A stretch of 64,000 bases of DNA from the NCBI GenBank assembly GCA_009392215.1, contig VFGZ01000030.1, forward strand, positions 1 through 64,000, given 5' to 3'. Position 1 is the stretch's first letter, and each line of letters opens with the position of its first letter. The translations under genes and the position numbers were made by a program. The notes beneath the pieces were generated by a model. The model worked only from the letters and a program-made list of their open reading frames with translations. It was not told the origin of the DNA and did not search any database. The DNA is from SAR202 cluster bacterium. Lineage in GTDB: Bacteria > Chloroflexota > Dehalococcoidia > Lucifugimonadales > Lucifugimonadaceae. Positions 20,453 through 30,397 of the stretch are shown in pieces.

Positions 20453-21310
20453 ATGGTACAAACCAAGGGCTTCACGCCACTCACCCCCGCACAGGTTCAG
20501 CGCTATAGCCGCCACCTGATCATGAACGGTGTCGGTAGTGCGGGTCAGAGAAAACTGATAGACGCAAAGGTGCTTATCATTGGCGCTGGTGGCCTTGGTT
20601 CACCGGTGGCGCTTTATTTGGCACTGGCAGGCGTAGGCACCTTAGGTGTTGTTGATTTCGATACGGTTGACGTATCAAATCTTCAGCGTCAGATTTTGCA
20701 TACAGACGCAGATGTTGGACGACCTAAAGTGATTTCAGCGAAGGAAACGTTGAATGCTCACAACCCAGACGTAAATGTAGTAATACACGAGGAACCTATT
20801 AATTCTGAAAATGCTATGGATATCATCCCTCATTACGACATTATCGTGAATGGGGCCGATAACTTTGCAACGCGGTACCTAGTAAATGACGCTTCGTTTC
20901 TGGCGGGCAAGCCTCTTGTTGATGGTGCTATTTTGGTTTTTGATGGTCAGGCCACAACTTATCAACCGGGTAAAGGTTGCTATCGGTGCATGTTTCCAGA
21001 TCCTCCGCCTCCGGGTGAAGTTCCTAATTGCGCAGAGGCCGGCGTGATAGGAGCACTTCCTGGTCTGGTGGGTTCGATTCAGGCACTTGAGGTTGTAAAG
21101 TTGGCTATGGGCGTTGGCGAGACGCTTACAAGTCGTATGTTGTTGATTGATGCGCTGACCATGGATTTCCGGGAGATTAAGATCCGACGCAACCCTGAAT
21201 GTAAACTCTGCGGGGATAATCCAGAAGTTAAAGAGCTAATCGATTATGAGATTTTCTGTGGCATCGTGCCGCCTTCGCCAATAGAAGAGCAAATTGCGTC
21301 GGCTGACTAA
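20453..21310 (+). CDS. moeB: MoeB/ThiF-family E1-like adenylyltransferase (no rhodanese domain)
   Basis: RYSRHLIMNGVGSAGQRKL, IIGAGGLGSPVALYLA, DFDTVDVSNLQRQ, CxxC pairs CYRC...CKLC, PNCAEAG active-site Cys. Confidence 0.92.
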   Translation: MVQTKGFTPLTPAQVQRYSRHLIMNGVGSAGQRKLIDAKVLIIGAGGLGSPVALYLALAGVGTLGVVDFDTVDVSNLQRQILHTDADVGRPKVISAKETLNAHNPDVNVVIHEEPINSENAMDIIPHYDIIVNGADNFATRYLVNDASFLAGKPLVDGAILVFDGQATTYQPGKGCYRCMFPDPPPPGEVPNCAEAGVIGALPGLVGSIQALEVVKLAMGVGETLTSRMLLIDALTMDFREIKIRRNPECKLCGDNPEVKELIDYEIFCGIVPPSPIEEQIASAD

Positions 21311-21342
21311 TTTGCTGATATTTATTACGTTCCCGTTTATGA

Positions 21343-22362
21343 TTGGTATCTGATCAGCTGGTTTATCCGATGCAAGAAGACTTTTTGGTTTCGTCGTTAG
21401 CTGCACCTACGTATGCAATAAAAAATGATCCGTTGTCAGCCATTGGCAATACGCCGCTGGTAGATGTGTCTATCCTCAGCCCCAATCCGAAGGTTCGGAT
21501 TCTTGGCAAACTCGAATCTGTTAATCCGACCGGTTCTGTGAAAGATCGAGCTGCTAAATCACTTATTCAATCAGCAGAACAAAATGGGTTACTTAAACCA
21601 GGAGACACAATATTAGAACCAACCTCTGGGAACACTGGTCTTGGGCTGGCGATGATAGGGCGCATTCGAGGGTATAAAGTCAAAGTCGTGATGCCTGCAA
21701 GTGTCCCTCCAGAGCGCGTGAATTTACTTGAGGCTTTCGGTGCTGAAGTAATTTTGTCGCACGCTGATAAGGGAACAAATGAATCAATTCTTTTGGCTAA
21801 GCAAATTGCGGAAGAGAATCCCTCTTACTACATGCCATATCAATACGGGAATCAAGCTAATCCTGACGCCCATTATCAGACAACGGGACCAGAAATCGTA
21901 CGTGATTTGCCAGGTGTAGATGTATTTGTGGCAGGGCTTGGTACTGGCGGGACACTAATGGGTGTGGGTAGAGCCCTTAAAGAACATAATCCAGACGCTA
22001 AAATCATTGCTACTGCCCCGCATCCTGACGATAAGGTTCAGGGCTTGCGCTCGATTGAGCATGGATTCATTCCACCTATTTTGGATTTAGACAAACTCGA
22101 TGGGAGAATTCTTGTCGATGGTGAAGAGGCGTTTTACTGGACGCGTCGATTGCTGACGGATTCTGGAGTTTTTGTTGGTGTATCCTCCGGTGCTACTTTT
22201 GCTACGGCTCGCAAAGTAGCAAAAAAAATGGCGGATGAAGAGCGAGAAGGCACAATTGTTGCTATGTTTGCCGATGGTGGTTGGAAATACCTTTCGACAG
22301 GAATTTATGGTGAAGACTATAAATTTGATCAATCGCAGATCGAAGGCAAAACGTGGTGGTGA
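21343..22362 (+). CDS. cysM: PLP-dependent cysteine synthase, CysM-like (TTG start, or ATG near 21370)
   Basis: GNTPLVD, NPTGSVKDRAAKS, PTSGNTGLGLAMIG, VSSGAT; C-terminus GWKYLSTGIYGEDYKFDQSQIEGKTWW. Confidence 0.88.
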   Translation: MVSDQLVYPMQEDFLVSSLAAPTYAIKNDPLSAIGNTPLVDVSILSPNPKVRILGKLESVNPTGSVKDRAAKSLIQSAEQNGLLKPGDTILEPTSGNTGLGLAMIGRIRGYKVKVVMPASVPPERVNLLEAFGAEVILSHADKGTNESILLAKQIAEENPSYYMPYQYGNQANPDAHYQTTGPEIVRDLPGVDVFVAGLGTGGTLMGVGRALKEHNPDAKIIATAPHPDDKVQGLRSIEHGFIPPILDLDKLDGRILVDGEEAFYWTRRLLTDSGVFVGVSSGATFATARKVAKKMADEEREGTIVAMFADGGWKYLSTGIYGEDYKFDQSQIEGKTWW

Positions 22363-22440
22363 TTAACCGTTTTCAATTTGGCTCTATTGTTGTTGGGATT
22401 CAATATTTAATTTGAGATCACTTTCGCTTGCGAAAGGTAG

Positions 22441-23883
22441 TTGCCAGTGTCAGATAATTCTTTATCTTCCGATTTTTCACTTGTGTTCGAAACAGCCCGT
22501 CAACAGGCTCGACTTTTAGCTGACGGTGAGATTTCTTCGGAAGAACTGGTCAGAGCTCATCTCAATCAGATAGAGCGCGTTAATCCCTCGGTTAATGCAA
22601 TTGTCACTTTGGTCGCAGATTATGCCCTTGATCAGGCCAAAGCCGCCGATAACTCGCGTATTTCTGGTGTTGAATTAGGTCCATTTCACGGGATGCCTGT
22701 TGTGATTAAAGATCTCCAGGACACTAGAGGCATACTTACAACTCAAGGTTCTCCGATCTATAAGGATCATATTCCCGATAGTGACGCTCTTATAGTGGAT
22801 CGACTGAAGCGGGCAGGAGCAATTATTATTGGAAAATCAAATACACCAGAATTTGGGGCCGGATCGCAAACGTTTAACGCTGTATTTGGCGCGACAAGTA
22901 ACCCATATGATGTCACTAAGACCTGTGGGGGTAGTTCCGGTGGAGCAGGTGTTGCTTTAGCTACGGGGATGGCTTCTGTTGCGACCGGATCTGATCTGGG
23001 TGGATCTCTCAGGAACCCGGCCGCATGGTCAAATGTGGTTGGAATACGACCGACACCCGGACGAGTTCCATCAGTTGGTGTTGATCTTGGGTGGTCAAAT
23101 CTTTCAACTGATGGTCCTATGGGTCGTACAGTTGGTGATGTGGGGATGCAATTGAGTGTTATTGCTGGGCATGATGCTCGTTCTCCCTTGTCTATTCAGG
23201 AAAGTGCAGCACTGTTTGATGGCTCACTTGAACGTGATTTTAAAGGTGTTCACGTCGCATGGAGCAAGAATCTGGGAGGTCGACCGATTGATGCTGAAAA
23301 CAGCAGGGTTACAGAATCCCAGAGGTACGTATTTGAAAACCTGGGTTGTATTGTCGAAGACGATGAACCTGACCTGTCGACTACGGACGAGATATTTCAA
23401 TCGTTAAGGGCCTATAGTTTTGCAATCAAGCATGAAGCCCATTTGCGTGAGCATCGGGACAAAATGAAAGAAACAGTTATCTGGAACACAGAGCAGGGGC
23501 TGAACATGCCTTCAATTGATTTAGCGCGAGCAGAGCGATTGAGAACCCGGCTCTGGGAGCAGTTAACGGTCTTCTTTGAAAAGTATGAATTTTTGGCGAT
23601 GCCAGTAACTTCAGTTTCACCGTTTTCGATTGAAGATGAGTACGTTTCCGAAATCAATGGGGTGCAACTTGAAACATATCTTGATTGGATGTGGCCGTGT
23701 TACACGATATCTGTGACGGGGCTTCCGGCAATGTCAGTGCCTGCCGGGTTTACCGAAGATGGATTGCCGGTTGGATTGCAATTAGTTGGCCGGCCACGTG
23801 ATGAAATCGGCCTTCTTCAATTGGGGAACGCCTTTGAACAGGAAACCAATTTCTGGAAGCAGAAACCTGCTGTGGTCAGTTGA
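22441..23883 (+). CDS. amidase signature family protein (TTG start)
   Basis: PVVIKDLQDTRG, GKSNTPEFGAGSQTFN, CGGSSGGAGVALATGMASVATGSDLGGSLRNPAA: Ser-Ser-Lys amidase signature. Confidence 0.94.
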   Translation: MPVSDNSLSSDFSLVFETARQQARLLADGEISSEELVRAHLNQIERVNPSVNAIVTLVADYALDQAKAADNSRISGVELGPFHGMPVVIKDLQDTRGILTTQGSPIYKDHIPDSDALIVDRLKRAGAIIIGKSNTPEFGAGSQTFNAVFGATSNPYDVTKTCGGSSGGAGVALATGMASVATGSDLGGSLRNPAAWSNVVGIRPTPGRVPSVGVDLGWSNLSTDGPMGRTVGDVGMQLSVIAGHDARSPLSIQESAALFDGSLERDFKGVHVAWSKNLGGRPIDAENSRVTESQRYVFENLGCIVEDDEPDLSTTDEIFQSLRAYSFAIKHEAHLREHRDKMKETVIWNTEQGLNMPSIDLARAERLRTRLWEQLTVFFEKYEFLAMPVTSVSPFSIEDEYVSEINGVQLETYLDWMWPCYTISVTGLPAMSVPAGFTEDGLPVGLQLVGRPRDEIGLLQLGNAFEQETNFWKQKPAVVS

Positions 23884-23907
23884 ATCCCTAATGAGTTAGG
23901 AGTCGTC

Positions 23908-24708
23908 ATGGATTTGAAATTAGCAGGGAAGCGAGCTGTAGTAACAGGTGGAAGTCGCGGTATTGGTAAGGCCATTGCTCGTACTCTGGCGGAAGAAGGT
24001 GTCAGAGTGGTGATTGCCGCTCGTGGAAAAACTACTCTCCTAGAGGCTGCTTCTGAGCTTACGTCAATAACTGGTTCTGAAGTTACAGGATTGACGGTTG
24101 ACACCGGTTCGGATGAGAGTGTTTGTGAGCTGATAAATGCTGCAGTCCATGCACTTGGTGGGGTTGATATTCTGGTGAACTGTGCCGCTCGACCAGGAGG
24201 GCAAAGTACAGTTCCGACACTTTCTGGTGTTACCACCGAAGAGTTTAATGATCATATGAATGTCAAGGTAATGGGTTATTTAAGGTGTGCGCGTGAGGTC
24301 TCTCCTGTGATGGCTAAGCAGGGTTGGGGTCGAATCATAAATATTTCAGGTTTAGCTTCCAGAAGTACGGGAACTGTTGTTGGTTCGATGCGTAATGTAG
24401 CGGTATCTGCGATGACCAAAAATTTAGCGGATGAACTCGGACCAAGTGGTATAAACGTTACGGTTGTTCATCCCGGTTTGACTCGTACTGAAGCGACAGC
24501 CGGTGTCATTGCACGTCGGGCTGCAGAAACCGATCAAAGTGAATCTGAGGTGGAGCGACAGATGGCTGAGGGCAATTCTGCAAGAACCATAATTGATTCA
24601 TCAGACATTGCGTATGTAGTTGCCATGCTGGCATCACCTCTGTCGATTGCCATTAATGGTGATGGTATTGCTGCGGGTGGTGGAGTTGGAACCGCTATTT
24701 ACTATTGA
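23908..24708 (+). CDS. short-chain dehydrogenase/reductase
   Basis: AVVTGGSRGIGKAIARTL; VDILVNCAAR; Rossmann SDR layout. Confidence 0.9.
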   Translation: MDLKLAGKRAVVTGGSRGIGKAIARTLAEEGVRVVIAARGKTTLLEAASELTSITGSEVTGLTVDTGSDESVCELINAAVHALGGVDILVNCAARPGGQSTVPTLSGVTTEEFNDHMNVKVMGYLRCAREVSPVMAKQGWGRIINISGLASRSTGTVVGSMRNVAVSAMTKNLADELGPSGINVTVVHPGLTRTEATAGVIARRAAETDQSESEVERQMAEGNSARTIIDSSDIAYVVAMLASPLSIAINGDGIAAGGGVGTAIYY

Positions 24709-24838
24709 TCGTTTTCAAGAGATTCTCATGGTGTCTGAATCGTTTTCTACAAGTATGATTCCTTTGAATATTTATCCTTGAATACGTTTTGCGTTTAACA
24801 CGAGTGCTCAGGTTCTGCCTGATTAGGGACTATGCCAC

Positions 24839-25615
24839 ATGACCAAGCTTGCAGCCAACATTTCTATGATGTTCACTGAAGTTGATTTTCTCGACAGGTT
24901 TGAGGTCGCTGCCAAGGCTGGCTTCAAGGGAGTTGAATATCTCTTCCCATACGATTACCCGGCTGATCAGATTAAAGAAAAACTTGATGAAAACGGTCTC
25001 ACACAGGTGCTCTTCGACTTTCCCGCAGGTGATTGGGATGCGGGTGAGCGAGGTATCGGAGCGCTGCCTGATCGTACAGGAGAATTTCAAGATGGAGTTG
25101 GAATGGCTGTAGAGTACGCACGTGTACTCGAATGTGAGCGTCTGACTGTTCTTGCTGGTAAAGCAAGTGCAAATAAAACCGACGTGGCCATGCAACAGAC
25201 GCTTATTGATAATCTCAAATTTGCTTCTAATGCTGTTATCGATACAAATACTACGATTCTGCTTGAAGCGATAAATACAATTGATATTCCTGGCTATTAC
25301 GTCTCCCACACAAACCAGAGTCGTGCGGCGGTGGAATCTGCTGAAGCGGATAACGTCAAGGTTCAATACGACATCTATCATATGCAGATCATGGAGGGTG
25401 ATGTCACCCGAGCAATAGACTCCAACTTAGACGTTATAGGTCATTTCCAGCTAGCCGATAATCCCGGCCGTCATGAACCAGGGACAGGTGAGATTAATTA
25501 CGACTTTTTATTGCCACATATCGATTCAAAGGGATACGAGGGTTGGGTTGGATGTGAATATATTCCATCTGAGGACACCTCTTCTGGTCTTGGCTGGGCT
25601 GCGAAATATCTTTAA
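24839..25615 (+). CDS. hydroxypyruvate isomerase-like / sugar phosphate isomerase TIM barrel, tandem copy A
   Basis: ANISMMFTEVDFLDRFEVAAKAGFKGVEYLFPYDYP; HMQIMEGD; HFQLADNPGRHEPGTGEINY; GWVGCEY. Confidence 0.9.
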   Translation: MTKLAANISMMFTEVDFLDRFEVAAKAGFKGVEYLFPYDYPADQIKEKLDENGLTQVLFDFPAGDWDAGERGIGALPDRTGEFQDGVGMAVEYARVLECERLTVLAGKASANKTDVAMQQTLIDNLKFASNAVIDTNTTILLEAINTIDIPGYYVSHTNQSRAAVESAEADNVKVQYDIYHMQIMEGDVTRAIDSNLDVIGHFQLADNPGRHEPGTGEINYDFLLPHIDSKGYEGWVGCEYIPSEDTSSGLGWAAKYL

Positions 25616-25734
25616 CTTATCGGTTTATCAGAAAGTTTAGATTTAGCGCTAAATGCTGCGAATAACAGATCTATCCAACGCTGATTAACTGAGTAGGGAT
25701 AACGTATTGCGAAATAAAGAAAAGGGAACTTGAT

Positions 25735-26508
25735 GTGCCGAAGCTAGAAGCTAATTTGCAGTGGATGTTTAATGAGTATGACCTGATCGATCGATATGAC
25801 GCTGCTGCTCGCGCCGGGTTTAAAGGCGTCGAACTTCAGGCACCTTACTCTATCCCTATTGAGCAAATTGTTGAACGACTGGAGCGCAACTCCTTGAGTC
25901 ACGTTATTATCAATTCTCCCGTGACTGATCCGGATACAGGAAAAGGCAATATCGCTTTAAGGCCTGATCGAGTAGATCTTTACAAAGAGCGTACGGCACA
26001 GGCTGTTGAGTACGCTTCGCGACTTGGTTGTATCGGCGTTAATATCGGTGTCGGACCGATTGATGATGTTGATCCCGATGAAGCTCGTGAAACTCTGACA
26101 GCCAATATGTGTCACGCTGCTGAAGAGCTGGGGAAAGTTGGTGTAGTAGCTCTTGTAGAAGCAATCAACACTCGTGACCAGCCAGGATTTTTTATTAGCA
26201 CAACCAAACAATCGCTTCGCGCAATAGATGATGCAGGCCATTCCAACCTGGCAGTGCTCTACGATTTTTACCATATGCAGATCATGGAAGGGGATCTGCA
26301 TATGACGGTCAAAGAAAATCTGTCATCTATTAAGCATATTCAGATTGCAGACAATCCTGGCAGGCATGAACCCGGAACGGGTGAGATCAATTACAACCAT
26401 CTCTTACCGCATCTTGATGCGATTGGGTATAGTGGCTGGGTAGGTTGCGAATATGGTCCCAGTGGAAATACTGAACAGACATTGGCCTGGGCGTCGCCGT
26501 GGCTTTAG
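25735..26508 (+). CDS. hydroxypyruvate isomerase-like TIM barrel, tandem copy B
   Basis: ANLQWMFNEYDLIDRYDAAARAGFKGVELQAPYSIP; HMQIMEGD; IQIADNPGRHEPGTGEINY; GWVGCEY. Confidence 0.9.
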   Translation: MPKLEANLQWMFNEYDLIDRYDAAARAGFKGVELQAPYSIPIEQIVERLERNSLSHVIINSPVTDPDTGKGNIALRPDRVDLYKERTAQAVEYASRLGCIGVNIGVGPIDDVDPDEARETLTANMCHAAEELGKVGVVALVEAINTRDQPGFFISTTKQSLRAIDDAGHSNLAVLYDFYHMQIMEGDLHMTVKENLSSIKHIQIADNPGRHEPGTGEINYNHLLPHLDAIGYSGWVGCEYGPSGNTEQTLAWASPWL

Positions 26509-26543
26509 GCTGATCTTAGGCTCAGAAATACAGGTTAATCAGT

Positions 26544-27053
26544 TTGTCGAAGTCGGGATCACAATCAACTAAAAATAACTTTGTTTCCTTCATCGCTGAA
26601 ACTATCGCTACCGGTTTCGGTTCCGGGCGATGGCCGTTTGCGGCTCCTGCGACAGTCGGGACTTTGGCTGCTCTTTTTGTTTATTGGGTTTTCGACTTTC
26701 TTGTATTTAGCGGGAACGGGAATTCCACCTGGTTCTTTTTCTTGATAATGGTTACAGCAATTTTGGGTGTTTGGGCCACTGGATATATCGATAATGCTGA
26801 TGATCATGACCCTGGTCGTGGCGTGATTGATGAGTGGGTTGGTATGTGGATCACTGTGTTGTTTTTACCTGTGACCTGGCCCTGGATGCTTGCTGGGTTT
26901 CTGCTTTTCAGAATATTGGATATATACAAGCCACTCGGTATCAGTAAGATCGAGGTGTGGCCTGGTGGATGGGGCATCATGTTCGATGATATTGCGGCGG
27001 GTGTTATAGGATCCATTCTGCTCAATGGTGTTAGGTTGGCTTTCTTTAATTAA
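26544..27053 (+). CDS. pgpA: phosphatidylglycerophosphatase A
   Basis: ETIATGFGSGRWPFAAPATVGTLAA; DDHDPGRGVIDEWVGMW; PGGWGIMFDDIAAGV. Confidence 0.93.
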   Translation: MSKSGSQSTKNNFVSFIAETIATGFGSGRWPFAAPATVGTLAALFVYWVFDFLVFSGNGNSTWFFFLIMVTAILGVWATGYIDNADDHDPGRGVIDEWVGMWITVLFLPVTWPWMLAGFLLFRILDIYKPLGISKIEVWPGGWGIMFDDIAAGVIGSILLNGVRLAFFN

Positions 27054-27108
27054 AATTGGATTGGTTCTCAGCGAAATTTCGGCCTGATGAATTCGGAGAA
27101 TAAGAAAT

Positions 27109-28605
27109 ATGCGTATCGCAGCTTTGGGCTTTCATCATGAAACGAATACCTTTCAATCGGTAAAAACAGATTACGATGCTTTTGCGGGTTACGAGTTCCT
27201 GCGTGGCGACGAGATTGCTGATCAGCATCTCACTGCTAAAACCAGTTTTTCAGGGTACTTTAGGGCTGCTGAGAAATTTGAATTTGACCTAGTGCCGCTT
27301 CTATGGGCCTTTACGGGTCCCACCGGAACTATTACTAAAGATGCATTCGATCGCATTACTGGAGAGATGATTGACCTCCTAAAGGAAAATGGCCCATGGG
27401 ACGGGGTTTTGCTCGCCCAGCACGGTGCTGCGGTGTCCGAGGAATACTCGGATATGGATGGAGAGATCGCCCGGCGCGTAAGGCAGGTTGTTGGTCCCGA
27501 TATACCTGTGGTGATGACGCTGGATCTGCATTCAAATATTTCTCATGAACAAGCCAGTAATACTGATGCCATCGTGGCCTTTCGCACGAATCCACATCTT
27601 GACGCTGTTGAGAGGGCAGTGGAGGCATCAGATATTTTGGTGAGAACGATTCGCGGCGAGGTTCGGCCTGTTCAGCATCTGGTCCAGGTGCCCATGATTA
27701 TCAACATCGTTAAACAGCCAACTGCTTTCGGTCCGATGAAGGAAATTATTGATGATGTTAATGATGTGCTTCAACAAAACGGCATCCTTTCAGTCAGCTG
27801 TGGACAGGGTTTCCCGTATGCCGACGTAACGCAGATGGGTGTTTCGTTTCTGGTTATAAGCGATGGGGACATGGATCTGGCCGAGCAACATGCAAAGTGG
27901 TTGGCTCGGAGAGCCTGGGATCGGCGTGTGGAACTACAAAACGATTCACCATCAATCCAGGAGTCAATCAGCAGAGCTATAGCTGCTCCTTCAGATGGGA
28001 AACCGACCATCATTATGGATGTCGGCGATAACGTTGGCGGCGGTGGTACGGCCGATTCTACTCACCTCTTAGCTGAGGCGATTGATCAGAGATTAAACGG
28101 TGAAAATAGTCTTCTCATGTCACTATTCGATCCGGATGGTGTTCAATTATGTATCAGCGCTGGTATCGGTTCTACCATAACTCTAAAGGTAGGTGCTAAT
28201 ACTGATGATCTCCACGGAGATCCAATTGAGATTAGAGGTTATGTCCGGGTTATAACAGACGGAAAATTCGAAGAATCAGGATCCGTTCATGGCGGGATGC
28301 GATTCTGGGATTATGGACCTTCGGTTGCGTTAGACACGGAGGATGGGTACACCATAGTTCTGCACACAGTTCGAGGGGTAGGAAACATGAGTCGCCAGCA
28401 GTATTACTACATGGGCATATTTCCCGAAAAGTACAGATTGGTTATCTGTAAGGGCACGGTCTCTCCTAGAGCCGCTTACGAGCCGATCGCTCGTGAGATT
28501 ATCGTGTCTGATAGCCCTGGTGTCACAAGTGCTAATATGGAGAGCTTTTCTTTTGTAAACAGGCGTAAACCACTATATCCGCTCGAAGCCGACACGAAGT
28601 TTTAG
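27109..28605 (+). CDS. M81 family metallopeptidase (MlrC-like)
   Basis: RIAALGFHHETNTFQ; DGVLLAQHGAAVSE; TLDLHSNIS; DVGDNVGGGGTADSTH. Confidence 0.92.
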   Translation: MRIAALGFHHETNTFQSVKTDYDAFAGYEFLRGDEIADQHLTAKTSFSGYFRAAEKFEFDLVPLLWAFTGPTGTITKDAFDRITGEMIDLLKENGPWDGVLLAQHGAAVSEEYSDMDGEIARRVRQVVGPDIPVVMTLDLHSNISHEQASNTDAIVAFRTNPHLDAVERAVEASDILVRTIRGEVRPVQHLVQVPMIINIVKQPTAFGPMKEIIDDVNDVLQQNGILSVSCGQGFPYADVTQMGVSFLVISDGDMDLAEQHAKWLARRAWDRRVELQNDSPSIQESISRAIAAPSDGKPTIIMDVGDNVGGGGTADSTHLLAEAIDQRLNGENSLLMSLFDPDGVQLCISAGIGSTITLKVGANTDDLHGDPIEIRGYVRVITDGKFEESGSVHGGMRFWDYGPSVALDTEDGYTIVLHTVRGVGNMSRQQYYYMGIFPEKYRLVICKGTVSPRAAYEPIAREIIVSDSPGVTSANMESFSFVNRRKPLYPLEADTKF

Positions 28606-28648
28606 TTACAGTATTTGATTAATTTCTACAGATCAATTACATCTGCCA

Positions 28649-30397
28649 TTATTGTTGCAATTCTGTTTGTTTCTGCATTTTTGACCTGAGTATTTTTGTT
28701 GCATTGCGGTCGATCTTGTTTTCGCCTTCGGATATAACCACGCCATATTTGCTTTTTGCCGCTTGAATTGACACCCGGTCATCAATCACGTCATCCAGCA
28801 CCCTGGAAGGATCTCGTTCTATCGGGTTACCCCATCCACCACCACCGGCCATTTTATGGCGGATCACTCCATTGCTAGGTAATTCGACTTGTGCGAGTGT
28901 GGGCAGTATCTTTTCCTCATGACCCGGATTAAGAATATTCATCGAGGGTGATCCGCTTGATCCTCCCTGCAGTCCATATGGGGGGAATTTCCTTTTGTCT
29001 GAGCGGAGTTGAAGAGTAGCTTTCTCGCCGATATTGGTGATCTGTTTGACATACGATTGCGCTCCCCTGAATTTACCCGCACCGCCGGAATCCTGAATTA
29101 GCGCGTATTCATCCACAACGATCGGGTTTTCAACTTCGAGAATTTCTACTGGTGAACCGGCTAGGTTGGATGCCGGGTGAGAAACGCCCTCTGATCCATC
29201 GCTTTTTGGGCCACCACCACGAGCTCCTCCGAAAAAATCAACCAGTGCGTAAGGGCTACCATCAGATCGGGTTCCTCCGATGCTGATCAGTGTATTACCA
29301 CCTTCTCCATCCGCCGGGACTCTATCTGGCATTGCCTGAGCCAGTGCGCCCAGGACGGCGTCCATGGTACGGAATCCTGTGATCCCTCTGGCAGCGACCG
29401 GGGCAGGGTGTACCGGGTTTACGACGGTGCCCTCAGGTACGCTTATGTGTATCGGTCGGTGGTAGCCGGCTGCATTTGGTATATCGGGGTCCATGATTAG
29501 TCTTATGGCACCGTAGATGGCAGCGCGTGTAAATGGTATCGGGGAGTTAATCCCTGCTGGTACCTGGGGAGAAGACCCGCCGAGGTCGACAAATATTTCA
29601 TCTCCCTCTATTTTAATTTTTACAGCGATTTTGACCGGTCCTTCTTTGATGTTATCCGCATCAATGAAATCTTCAAATTCGAACGTTCCATCCGGTAAAG
29701 CTTTGATTTCGCTGCGGGCACGCTGTTCACTGTAGTTAAGGAGAGAGTCGAAGTATTCGGTGAGATTGTCTGCACCATATCTGTCGATTAGCTCAAGTAC
29801 AGCGCGTTCTCCTATATCGCATGCGGCAAGCTGTGATCTCATGTCACCTCGTACCTGGATCGGCAGCCTGACGTTGGTAGCGATGAAATCGAAAACAGCT
29901 TCGTTTGGCTCACCTGCATCGTACAGTTTAGAAGTTGGAATTCTTAGCCCTTCCTGGTAGATCTCAGTTGACTCTGTTGAGTTGCTGCCAGGTACCAGTC
30001 CACCTATGTCAGCCTGGTGGGCTACGACTCCGACGAATCCACGCAGGGTGTCTGTCGCAAATATGGGTTTGATGATATAGACGTCTGGTAGATGGATGCC
30101 TCCGGATGTATATGGGTCATTTAAAATAAATACATCACCTGGTTTGATACGGTTATCGAACTTGGTCAGTACAGAGTTGATGGCTGCGGGAAATGAACCA
30201 AGGTGCAGCATGATCGTAAGACCCTGGGCAATGACCTGTCCGTCTGCTGCGCAAAATGCGGTTGAATAGTCCAGAGCGTCCCTTACTACTCCCGAGTAGG
30301 CTGTTCGCATTACAGTAATGGCCATTTCGTCCACCATCGAATCGAGACCATTCCGAACGACCTCAAATGTAATGGGATCTATCTGATCGTTAATCAA
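28649..30397 (-). CDS. hydantoinase B/oxoprolinase family protein
   Basis: DPITFEVVRNGLDSMVDEMAITVMRTAYS; GDVFILNDPYTSGGIHLPD; GGGGWGNP. Confidence 0.93.
   Translation of the reverse strand: MINDQIDPITFEVVRNGLDSMVDEMAITVMRTAYSGVVRDALDYSTAFCAADGQVIAQGLTIMLHLGSFPAAINSVLTKFDNRIKPGDVFILNDPYTSGGIHLPDVYIIKPIFATDTLRGFVGVVAHQADIGGLVPGSNSTESTEIYQEGLRIPTSKLYDAGEPNEAVFDFIATNVRLPIQVRGDMRSQLAACDIGERAVLELIDRYGADNLTEYFDSLLNYSEQRARSEIKALPDGTFEFEDFIDADNIKEGPVKIAVKIKIEGDEIFVDLGGSSPQVPAGINSPIPFTRAAIYGAIRLIMDPDIPNAAGYHRPIHISVPEGTVVNPVHPAPVAARGITGFRTMDAVLGALAQAMPDRVPADGEGGNTLISIGGTRSDGSPYALVDFFGGARGGGPKSDGSEGVSHPASNLAGSPVEILEVENPIVVDEYALIQDSGGAGKFRGAQSYVKQITNIGEKATLQLRSDKRKFPPYGLQGGSSGSPSMNILNPGHEEKILPTLAQVELPSNGVIRHKMAGGGGWGNPIERDPSRVLDDVIDDRVSIQAAKSKYGVVISEGENKIDRNATKILRSKMQKQTELQQ

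Noticed and set aside
20325-20519. 64-aa ORF between rrf2 and moeB, considered as a missing ThiS/CysO carrier
   Set aside because: No ubiquitin-like pattern, no C-terminal GG, and it overlaps the moeB start in another frame.
24830-25381. 183-aa antisense ORF
   Set aside because: Fully antisense to the hydroxypyruvate-isomerase-like gene, which has clear family motifs.
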